From Anthoceros angustus (taxonomy: Eukaryota; Streptophyta; Anthocerotopsida; Anthocerotales; Anthocerotaceae): DNA of 64,000 nt. The notes under the pieces are model-generated. The model worked only from the letters and a program-made list of their open reading frames with translations, made no database searches and was not told the origin of the DNA. How positions within the stretch are numbered: the stretch's first letter is position 1; each line of letters starts with the position of its first letter. The DNA lies in assembly GCA_010909165.1 (NCBI GenBank), contig MU008197.1, positions 124,001-188,000 of the forward strand, read 5' to 3'. Positions 21,296 through 30,779 of this stretch are shown here, piece by piece. The position numbers and the translations under genes are program-made.

Positions 21296-24115
21296 ATGGC
21301 CACAGTACGGCAACCAGATCCGTTGTGGACCCAACAAATTGGTGGGTGTCCAGGGATTCTACCAGGAGTTCCCGCTCAGCTGACATTAGGGAGTGGACCG
21401 CTGGGAAACAGCCCAGCCTCCAGGTGCAGCAGTGTAACGAACCCACAACTTCCACTTCTGGGGAAATGTGTGGGTGGGGAAGGGTTCTCCAGCGATCGTC
21501 GTCTCCAGGAGCAGGAGCTCTTGTGGCGAGAATTTTTTCAGGACCCTTCCATGTGGTGGGATAACAGGCGAGGGAAGAAGAGCTCCCGCTCGCCTGACTT
21601 CCGGCGTAAGGGCTCCGGGGAGGTCCTGTGGTTAAACAGCCTGTTTAAGCCAGCGTGGGTGGATGAGCAGCTCGTTTCTTTGGATATGCAGATGGGTCTA
21701 TCCGTGAGCACGTTATGTTGGCAGGGGAAGCTTACTGAGGCGGTTGTAGCCCTGGAATCTCTGGCGCAGGCTGGCTGTCCTATTTCTGAGTCTCTGTTTT
21801 ACGACGTGCTAAAGCTATGTGCAGCTAGGAAGGATCTGGTTGTGGGGCGACGAGTTCATCATCTGACTGTCAAACTTGGATACGAGTCAAATGCATACTT
21901 GGGGAACCATATCTTGCGCCTGTATGCAGGTGTAGGTAGGCTACAGGAGGCCATGGATGTGTTCACCAGAGTAGGCACACCAAATGCCTTCATGTGGTTT
22001 TCTATAATCTCCGCACATGCTAAACTTGGGAGGCCTAATGAGGCCATACAACTGTACCATGAGATGCATAGCTCAGGTACGAAGCCGGATGCTCACGTCT
22101 TTGTAGCTGCCCTTCAAGCTTGTGCATCTGCCACCGATTTAGAATCTGGCAGAAAAGTGCACCGTGATGTGTTGCACAGTGGGATTCCTATTAACTTGTT
22201 TGTTGGCAACTGCCTGGTGGACATGTATGCTAAATGTGGCGAACTTAGAGATGCACACCAGGTTTTTGACAGCTTGGTCACAAAGGATGTGGTGACATGG
22301 AATGCCCTGATTGCTGGGTGTGCACAGAAAGGACTCGTCCAAGAGGCTCTTGCTTTATATGGACAAATGGGACAAGACGGCCTGATTTTGGCTAACCATG
22401 TTACTTTCGCTAGCCTTCTGAAGGCGTGTGCAAGCGCAGGTGCCTTACAAAAGGGCAGGCAGCTGCACTCTCAGATTTTCAAAAGAGGACTGCTAGATGA
22501 CATAGTGCTGGGCACCTGTCTGGTGGACATGTATGCAAAATGTGGCGAATTGACAGATGCACGCCAGGTGTTTGACAACTTGGAAAGAAAGAATGTGGTG
22601 ACATGGACAGCCCTGATATCTGGGTATGCACAGAAAGGGCTTGGCCAAGAGGCGCTTGTTCTGTATGGACAAATGGAGCAGGATGGCCTGATTTTGGCCA
22701 ACCATGTTACTTTTGCTTGCCTTCTGAAGGCCTGTGCAAGCACTGGTGCCTTACAGAAGGGCAGGCAGCTGCACTCACAGATTGTCGAAAGAGGACTGCT
22801 GGATAACGTAGTGTTGGGCAACTGCCTGGTGGACATGTATGCAAAATGTGGTGAACTGGAAGATGCACGCCAGGTGTTTGACAACTTGGAAAGAAAGAAT
22901 GTGGTGACATGGACAGCCCTGATATCTGGGTATGCACAGAAAGGGCTTGGCCAAGAGGCGCTTGTTCTGTATGGACAAATGGAGCAAGAGGGCTTGATTT
23001 TGGCCAACCATGTCACTTTTGCTTGCCTTCTGAAGGCATGTGCAACCACTGGTGCCTTACAGAAAGGCAGACAGCTGCACTCACAGATTGTCGAAAGAGG
23101 ACAGCTGGGTAACGTAGTGTTGGGCAACTCCCTGGTGGACATGTATGCAAAATGTGGCGAACTAAAAGAAGCACGCCAGGTTTTTGACAGCTTGACCACA
23201 AAGGATGTGGTGACATGGAATGCCCTGATCGCTGGGTGTGGCACTTGTGATGAAGGGCACTATGCACTAGCTTGTTTTGAGGAGATGTTGGTCGCTGGTA
23301 TCCTGCCTGATGATACTACTTTTACTTGCCTTTTGGCAGCTTGCAGTCATGAGGGACTGGTGTATGAGGGTCGAAAATGCTTTGACTCCATGGTTGAACA
23401 ACATGGCATCAAACCTACTTCTGAGCATTACACTTGTATGATTGATCTGCTTGGCAGAGCAGGCCACTTAGATGAGGCTGAGAGCATGCTGTTATCATGT
23501 GAGAGCAACGTGGTGGGGTTGACCTCTTTGTTGAACGCCTGCAAAAGTCACGGGGATATAGAGAGGGCAGCACGGTGTTTTGAATGTCTCGTTAGACTGG
23601 AGCCTCAGTGTTCATCGGCATATGTGCTAATGGCCAATGCCTATGCGGATGCAGGTAGGTGGACTGATGTAGAGAGGATTGAAACACAGCGAAGGGTAGC
23701 AGGAGCTAACAAGAAGCCTGCTGTGGCGACTATTGAGGTGAAGAAGCAGGTACATACATTTGTGGTGGGAGAAAACAGAGATGATCTTGCGCTCAAGGTG
23801 GAGAGCATGAATGCACGTGTGAAGCAGGAAGGGGGCCACGTGCCGCACACAAAGTTGGTGCTGAAGCCACTGTGTGACAAGGAAAAGGAAGATGTGCTTT
23901 GTGGGCATGCTGAGAAGCTAGCTCTGGCGTTTGGGCTGTTGAACACTCCGAATGGCACACCTCTGCTGGTAACAAAGAATCTACGCATGTGCAGTGACTG
24001 CCACAGTTCCACCGAGATCATGTCAAGGGTTGAAACCAGGGACATTGTTGTAAGGGATGGGTACCGCGTGCACCGATTCGCAGCTGGTTGTTGCAGCTGT
24101 AAAGGTCGACCGTGA
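21296..24115 (+). CDS. PLS-class PPR protein with E1-E2 and a DYW-like domain ending GRP (copy C, intact)
   Basis: Intronless, 939 codons, starting at the ATG that aligns with copy D (MATVRQPDPLWTQQ). Predicted organellar RNA-editing factor. Layout: residues 1-140 are a family-specific N-terminus with WWDNRRGKKSSRSPDFRR and FKPAWVDEQLVSLDMQM. About 145-700 is a PLS array of five P-L-S rounds whose S motifs read VDMYAKCGEL..ARQVFD, then P2, L2 and S2 (SEHYTCMIDLLGRAGHLDEAE). E1 and E2 follow (GLTSLLNACKSHGDIE, SAYVLMANAYADAGRW). The PG-box is KKPAVATIEV, i.e. PAxA replaces the usual PGxSW. The deaminase-like domain has HAEKLALAFGLL (HxE zinc/catalytic box) and CSDCHSS (CxxC). The end is CCSCKGRP, not CSCGDYW. 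All zinc ligands are kept. Two adjacent PLS rounds (306 bp each) are nearly identical. The N-terminus is not an obvious transit peptide, so plastid versus mitochondrion is open. Confidence 0.93.
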   Translation: MATVRQPDPLWTQQIGGCPGILPGVPAQLTLGSGPLGNSPASRCSSVTNPQLPLLGKCVGGEGFSSDRRLQEQELLWREFFQDPSMWWDNRRGKKSSRSPDFRRKGSGEVLWLNSLFKPAWVDEQLVSLDMQMGLSVSTLCWQGKLTEAVVALESLAQAGCPISESLFYDVLKLCAARKDLVVGRRVHHLTVKLGYESNAYLGNHILRLYAGVGRLQEAMDVFTRVGTPNAFMWFSIISAHAKLGRPNEAIQLYHEMHSSGTKPDAHVFVAALQACASATDLESGRKVHRDVLHSGIPINLFVGNCLVDMYAKCGELRDAHQVFDSLVTKDVVTWNALIAGCAQKGLVQEALALYGQMGQDGLILANHVTFASLLKACASAGALQKGRQLHSQIFKRGLLDDIVLGTCLVDMYAKCGELTDARQVFDNLERKNVVTWTALISGYAQKGLGQEALVLYGQMEQDGLILANHVTFACLLKACASTGALQKGRQLHSQIVERGLLDNVVLGNCLVDMYAKCGELEDARQVFDNLERKNVVTWTALISGYAQKGLGQEALVLYGQMEQEGLILANHVTFACLLKACATTGALQKGRQLHSQIVERGQLGNVVLGNSLVDMYAKCGELKEARQVFDSLTTKDVVTWNALIAGCGTCDEGHYALACFEEMLVAGILPDDTTFTCLLAACSHEGLVYEGRKCFDSMVEQHGIKPTSEHYTCMIDLLGRAGHLDEAESMLLSCESNVVGLTSLLNACKSHGDIERAARCFECLVRLEPQCSSAYVLMANAYADAGRWTDVERIETQRRVAGANKKPAVATIEVKKQVHTFVVGENRDDLALKVESMNARVKQEGGHVPHTKLVLKPLCDKEKEDVLCGHAEKLALAFGLLNTPNGTPLLVTKNLRMCSDCHSSTEIMSRVETRDIVVRDGYRVHRFAAGCCSCKGRP

Positions 24116-25229
24116 AGAAGAACTAGTCAGTGCTCAGAAGGTGAACTCTTTATCTGGGATTCGGGAATCGTTCCAACAGGTGGTGGCCGCTGTAGATGGC
24201 ATCTAGTGGTCCACACCAACGACTCTTCATCCATTTACATCTGCCTGTGTTGCTGTGAGTGCTGCCTTTGCTGCAGGTCGACCAACAATCCACCCACACC
24301 TTCAAAGTGTGGATCCAGATTTTCCCAGGTCGACCAACACTGACTGCAACGCGTGACTGCGAGTTGCGAACGGCACGTGTAACATGCCAGACGTGTACCA
24401 GGCCAGAGCGTCATAAGGGAAGAAGGCACGGAGAGTACGCTTGGGTTGAAGCATGGACAGAGCCTCATAAGGGAAGAGGGCATGGATAGTACACTTGGAT
24501 TGAGGCCTGGAGATTACACTTAGGTTAGGTTCCCGTTCTTTCATTGCAGAGATAGATCGTAGATAAAGCAGGCAGAAAGCCGGCAGCTGTAAAGCGGAGA
24601 GCCGGCAACCAAAGCTGAGGCGGTTGCACGGGATGCACGGGACAAGGCGGCAACGGATGCCCGCAGCAGCAGCCTGGACTTTACATCGCCATGGCTGCTG
24701 GGTGTACGCTTGAATGAAAACCGTCTGGGCGCGAAAGGGTTCTCCCTTCTCTTTGAAGGAAAGAAGGAAAGCCGAGCCACTTCCCTGCAATAACATAATA
24801 GCATCAGTATCAGAGTGGACAGTATGTAGTATCACATCAATTCCAGCAAGAGGAAATAGAAACCTACCAGCTTGAGTAAAACACCCAGCACAGACACCCA
24901 CTCCAGCAGGTTTAGGAGGCACCCGCGCTGCTCACAATTTGACGATCAACAGCACCTATACCATCCTACATCTAGTAGGTAGGAAAAAGCCCAACCAGCA
25001 AATACCTTCACGGCCGAAAGTCTGCGGGTGGCAAGGGCGACATGCGTGACAGCCCAATTAGGCCTCAGGGTGCACAGGCTGAGGAAAGAACCAATACACG
25101 ATACATCAGATAATACATCAGGCATAAAACGTGAAAACGCAGTTCTAGTCAAGAAGGTCACGCAAACAATACTCATACTGTGATTACGACAATACAATTC
25201 CAGGAGGGTGAACAAGGGAGTTTACCTCA
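24116..25229. other. No gene recognised; flank of PPR copy C
   Basis: ORFs on the minus strand (206 and 89 codons) show no known domain. At 24370-24500 a CATAAGGGAAGA..GGCA word is repeated (a short direct repeat around GCGTCATAAGGG and GCCTCATAAGGG). The region may be the decayed 3' part of the kinase fragment to its right. Confidence 0.35.
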
Positions 25230-25640
25230 GGAGAGCGGTAGTTCATCCATCCAGCAAGCCGAAGGCCTTCACCCCATGTGTGGTGGTTTGAAGTCCCAAG
25301 GATATCGCAGATTTTGTAAAGCTCATCTGCCTCACCACTGAGAGATCCACAATAGGTCAAGAGTTAGGATAAGTCAGGAATATCAAATGCATTCAGGCCC
25401 GGAACAGAACCTTGCTGATAAATGTTCAAATACAAACCTTGACCCGGGAAAAGAGGGGTTGCAGAGTGGAGAGCTCAGACATTATCGCCCCCATGGCCCA
25501 GATGTCTAAAGTAGCATGCCATAAATACGTAAAGACAATTCTTCACTGACTTTGGGTTGAAGAACCTGAATCTACAAAGCTTGAGGATAGCAGTAAAACC
25601 TCTGGAGCACAATACCTACAAGATCATCGAGGAGGCGCCA
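25230..25640 (-). pseudogene. Fragment of a MAK/MHK-type (CMGC) protein kinase
   Basis: Three exon-like pieces of a CMGC kinase C-lobe lie in order on the minus strand. YCAPEVLLLSSS (about 25590-25640) is the activation-segment RWYRAPE block, here CAPE. DIWAMGAIMSELSTLQPLF (about 25445-25506) is subdomain IX. GEADELYKICDILGTSNHHTWGEGLRLAGWMNYRSPE (about 25232-25345) is the CMGC insert region as in plant MHK and animal MAK/ICK. Each piece has plausible splice sites, but the N-lobe, catalytic loop and the rest of the C-lobe were not found nearby, and the second piece runs out of frame after PLFSR. It looks like a relic. Confidence 0.65.
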
Positions 25641-25799
25641 GTTGATCACAAGAACAGGCCAGTACAGTTTCTTGCCTTGAAGACCTAGGAAAGACTTTCT
25701 GACAACGGTGCTACTGAGTCAACATAGACAACACAAAGTCATCAGGTACGAAGCTGGGAGCCACGCCGAACCTGAGAGAACACCAAAATAAAATACTTT

Positions 25800-26220
25800 G
25801 CATACATGTCCACCAGACACTTCCCCCACCAGTATACGCTATCCAGCAATCAGCACCGTCCATGTGACCACCTCCTTTGTGGCCATGATGTCAAAAACCC
25901 CAATTTATGAGGGCAGTTGCCTGCTCACTTGAAAGGCACCCGTTCTTGCACAGGCCTTCAGAAAGGTCAACACACATTTTTCACCAAGCCTGTAAAACAC
26001 CTGCTGAGCATCCCCCAGACAATTACCCACCAGTCCATCATCCAACAGCCCTTCTTCGACAATCATGCCAAAAACATGACCTCTTGCTCCATTTGCACAA
26101 ACACAGCAAACACCTTTTAGCCCCATCCTCGAACTCCATGAACAGGTCGATGAACTTTTGGTATCTGTACAGAGGTCCTACGACGAGCTCCCGCAGACCT
26201 CACTTTAGGGAGTCAACCCC
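25800..26220 (-). pseudogene. Short decayed PPR fragment
   Basis: On the minus strand, words of the cluster's PPR array appear out of order and with gaps: LKACARTGAFQVSRQL, VEEGLLDDGLVGNCL and AQQVFYRLGEKC. It lies just beyond the 3' flank of copy D and has no open frame longer than about 73 codons. Confidence 0.65.
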
Positions 26221-26556
26221 TGCCAAACAAAGCCTGCAGAGCAGCAGTGTAAGTCGACAGAAAGTAGTTTCAGACTCAACAACGCGTCAATGACAAGATA
26301 ATGGCCATCCACAATGTGTAAGCTTGACTTACTTGTGAAGACACTGGTCGATCCAGATGTAGTAACTCCCATATTGATCAAGATATGCCCAGGTATCGAT
26401 GCCTGGCAAACTGGCATGACCAAACGAGCCACCAAACAAGGATTGTGCATGTCCATCCATGTCTCAGTTTGGACAGGGATGGACTTAGGCAGGCACATTC
26501 ACCACCAAGGAAAAAAAGTAATACAGACTTGAGTACTGGCTAGTCCTTCATTTTTC

Positions 26557-29552
26557 TCACAGTCGACCCTTACAACTGCAAGAACCAGCTGCAAATCGAT
26601 GAACCCGATACCCATCCCTTACAACAATGTCTCTCTGTTCAAGTCTTGACATGATCTGTGTGGAACTGTGGCAGTCATTGCACATGCGTAGATTCTTAGT
26701 CACCACCAGAGGAGTGCCACTCGGAGTGTTCAACAGACCAAACGCCAGAGCTAGCTTCTCAGCATGCCCACAAAGTGCATCCTCCTTTTCCTTCTCAGAC
26801 AGTGGCTTCAACACCAACTTTGTCTGTGGTACATGGCCCCCTTCCTGCTTCAGACGTGCATTCGTGCTCTCTACCTTCAGCGCAATATCCTCTCTTCTTT
26901 CTCCCACCAGGAATCTGTGTACCTGCTTATTCACCTCAATGGTCGCCACTGCAGGTTTCTTGTGAGCTCCTGCTACCTCTCTCTGTGTTTCAATCCTGTC
27001 CACATCGCTCCACCTACCTGCGTCTGCGTAGGTATTGGCCATGAGCACATACGCAGACGCCCTTTGAGGATCCAGCCTAACAATGTTTTCAAAACACCAC
27101 ACCGCCCTGTCTATATCCCCGTGACTTTTGCAGGCATTCAACAGAGATGTCAACCCCACGACATTACTTTGACCCTCACATGAGAAAAGCATCTTCTCTG
27201 CCTCATCTAAATGGCCTGCACGCCCAAGAAGGTCAATCATGCAAATGTAATGCTCAATAGTAGGTTTGATGTTATGCTGTTCAGCCATGGAATCAAAGTA
27301 CTTGCGACCCTCATTGACCAGCCCCTCATGACTGCATGCTACTAAAAGGCAAATAAAAGTTGCATCATTAGGCAGAATACCGGCTACTAACATCTCCTCA
27401 AAACAAGCTAGTGCCTTGTGACCTTCATCACAAGCACCATAGCCAGATATCAGGGCAGTCCATGTCACCACATCCTTTGTCAAGCTGTCAAAAACCTGGT
27501 CCCACCACATTTTGCATACATGTCTATGAGGCAGTTGCCCAACACTACGTTATCCAGCAATCCTCTTTTGAGAATCTGTGAGTGCAGCTGCCTGCCCTTC
27601 TGTATGGCACCGGAGCTCGCACAGGCCTTGAGAAGGCACGTGAAGGTGACATCGTTAGCCACAAGCAGGCCCTCGTGCTCCATTTGTTCATAAACAGCAA
27701 GCGCCTCTTGGCCGAGTCCTTGCTGTGTATACCCAGTTATCAGGGCGTTCCATGTCACCACATCCTTTGTGGCCAAGCTTTCAAAAACCTGGCGTGCATC
27801 TTTCAGTGCACCACATTTTGAATACATGTCTACCAAGCAGGTGCCCACGAGTTTGTCATCCAGCAGTCCATTTTCGACAATCTGTGAGTGCAGCTGCCTG
27901 CCCTTCTGTAAGGCACCAGTGCTTCCACAGGCCTTCAGAAGGCAAGCAAAAGTAACATGGTCAGCCAAAATAAGGCCCGCTTCCTCCATTTGTCCATACA
28001 GAACGAGCGCCTCTCGGCTGAGCCCTTGCTCAGCATACCCGGCTATCAGGGCTGTCCATGTCACCACATCCTTCCTGTTCATGCTGTCAAAAACCTGGCG
28101 TGCATCTTCCAGTTCACCACATTTTGCATACATGTCCACCAGGCAGGTGCCCACCACTACGTCATCCAGCAGTCCTCTTTCAACAATATGTGAGTGCAGC
28201 TGCTTGCCCTTCTGGAAGGCGCCAGTGCTTGCACAGGCCTTCAGAAGGAAACGAAAAGTAACATGGTCAGCCAAAATAAGGCCCTCCTGCTCCATTTGTC
28301 CATACAGAACAAGCGCCTCATGTCCGAGCCCTTGCTGGGCATACCCAGCTATCAGGGCATTCCATGTCACCACATTCTTTGTCTTCATGCTGTCAAATAC
28401 CTGACGTGCAGCTTCCAGTTCACCACATTTTGCATACCCAGCAATCAGCACCGTCCATGTCACCACATCCTTCGTGGCCATGCTGTCAAAAACCTGGCGT
28501 GCATCTGTCATTTTGCCACATTTTGCATACATGTCCACCAGGCAGTTGCCAACAAACAAGTTAGTAGCAATGCCACTCTGCACCACATCACAGTGCACTT
28601 TCTTGCCAGATTCCAAGTCTGCGGCAAATGCACAAGCTTGAAGGGCAGCTACAAAGACGTGAGCATCCGCCTTTACTCCTGACCTACGCATCTCATGGTA
28701 CAGTTGTACAGCCTCATTAGGTTTCCCATGCTTTGCGTATGCGGAGATTATGGAAGACCACACGAAAACATCCGGTTTCCCCACTCTGGTGAACACATCC
28801 ATGGCCTCGTCTAGCCTACCTCCACATGCGTACATGCGCAAGATATGGTTCCCCAAGTATGCATTCGACTCGAACCCAAGTTTGACACTGAGATCATGAA
28901 CTCGTCGCCCCACAACCAAATCCTTCTTAGCTATACACAGTTTCAGCACAGTGTAAAGCAGAGACTGGGAGATGGCAGAGGCTGTCTGCGCCAGAGATTC
29001 CAGGGCTCCGACGGCCTCAGAAAGCTTCCCCTGCTGACATAACGTGCTCACGGTAACAGCAGTAACGACGCCCATTTCCAATGTTGCTCGCCTCCTAGGT
29101 TCAGGTTTATCCGGAGAGCTGGACTCGGAAGGAGAGGCACCATGTCCCATCTGCATATCCATGGACATGAGCTGCTCATCAACCCAAGCTGGCTTGAACA
29201 TGTTGTTTAACCACAGCACCTCGCCGGACCCCTTACGCCGGAAGTCAGGGGAACGGGTGCTCTTCTTATCTCGTCTGTTGTCCCACCACAGGGTAGGGTC
29301 CAGAAAAAATTGTTGCCACAAGTGCTCCTGCTCCTTGCAACGACCGGCATCGCTGGACAATCCGTCTCTACTCACACAAGTTCTCGGAAGTGGAAGTGCT
29401 GGGCTCCTTACACTGCCGCACCTGGAGGCTTTGTTTGCCATGGATTGACTTCCTAAGATGAGGTGAGCGGGAGCTCCTGATAGAATCCCTGTAGACACAC
29501 CGATTGCACTTTGTTGGGTCCACAACGGGTCCGGTTGCCATACTGTGGCCAT
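26557..29552 (-). pseudogene. PLS-type PPR protein with DYW-like domain ending GRL, one frameshift (copy D)
   Basis: Nearly whole. The ATG at 29552 opens a 690-codon frame (to 27480) with the family N-terminus and a long PLS array. A second frame (27510-26557) carries the last S motif, P2, L2, S2, E1-E2 and the DYW-like domain. They are separated by a net loss of 13 nt near 27500: after MYAKCG the bases for ELxxAR are replaced by a six-base remnant before QVFDSL. Copy C has the intact version. The domain keeps HAEKLALAFGLL and CNDCHSS, has KKPAVATIEV as its PG-box, and ends SCSCKGRL (Leu for Pro). Compared with C, copies A, B and D have an extra short S-like motif (VVTWTxLIxGYAKCGEL). The deletion argues for a pseudogene; no intron with GT-AG would remove the break neatly. 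Confidence 0.8.
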
Positions 29553-29879
29553 CGTTCAGGGACCGCAGTCAGAAGCTGAGTCTGCCAACAAACTAGGCCA
29601 GGATGCCCAGGTACATACTGTGCATGACCACACCATACGAGCTAACTCCGATGCCTAAAAGCAGTATAATTAAAATTTCCGTGGCCGCTGTGCAGATTTT
29701 GCCGTCCCAAAGTTGGCGGTGCTTGTGGGTGCCTCAGGACGGAACAGGGTGACAGAGTTGCAGGATGGTGAAGATTGCCAGGGGGTAGCCTAGAGGTTAG
29801 GGTTTAATCTAACGGGGCAGCGAGGAGGACGGGGGTGGAGACGGGCAAATCAGGAGGGGCGAGGTACTGGTTACTCGTA

Positions 29880-30240
29880 CTGGCACATGAAGCAGGCCCT
29901 CGTGCTCCATCTGTTCATACTGGCCAAGCGCCTCCTGGCCGAGTCCTTGCTGTGTACATATACCCAGCTATGTATCAGGGCATTCGATGTCACCACATCC
30001 TTTGTGGCCACACTTGGCGTGAATCTTTCACTTCACCATATTTTGCATACATGTCTACCAGGCAGGTACATACGAGTGTGTCACCCAGCTGGGCTCCTTT
30101 CACTGCTGCCCCTGGAGGCTTGGCTGTTTGCCAGGGCTTGACTCCCTAAGCTTATGAGGTAAAAGGGATCCACTTGCTGGGTCCAAAAAGCATCCGGCTG
30201 CCACACCGTGGCCATCGTTCAGGGCTCGCTGTCGGCAGAT
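29880..30240 (-). pseudogene. PPR 5' region and array fragments
   Basis: The 29885-30080 stretch resembles, on the minus strand, the P-motif/S-motif joint of copy D (QQGLGQEALAxYEQMEHEGL, then a decayed VDMYAKYG). 30090-30240 resembles the N-terminal coding and 5' flank of the family (CAGCAGTG block and CCGTGGCCATCGTTC). The pieces are joined directly, with the middle of the gene missing, so this is an internally deleted copy. Confidence 0.6.
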
Positions 30241-30779
30241 CAAATACATGAATACAACAGGCTTACGCCAGCATGCCCAGGTACACATACAGATGTACAT
30301 ACATAGCAGTAGGTGAATGCAAACTTCCGTGTGCTGGAAGAGATGAGGGAGAGAGCATGAGACTGACTGCGAGAGAAAGATGAGCGGGACCCACAACTGG
30401 CCAGCTGAAATTTTACGCTCTCAGCCGTGCATAACCACACCACCCTCAAGGAAAGCGATCGATATACCATAAGCTGCGTGTAGACTGTGGAGTCGCTGTT
30501 AGGTGTGATGCCGGTGGCCTGGCTGCAGCCTGGGCCAGGCCGATCGGGGCTTAAAAGCCTCTACCATCTTGCAATCCTCTGACAACAACGCTAGCTTCGA
30601 AAAGGGGTTCCTTCGGGGGAACCTCCCAACGCAACCTTCCGTCCAGACGTAATTGGGTTGTTGGATGGTACTGGTAGCTTTACGGTGGACGTCGACAGGT
30701 ACTCACGAGCCAGCTATGACTCCTTCCTGAGCATAAATGCATCTGCATCTGGCGAGCATTCGACTGAGCATCGGATCAC

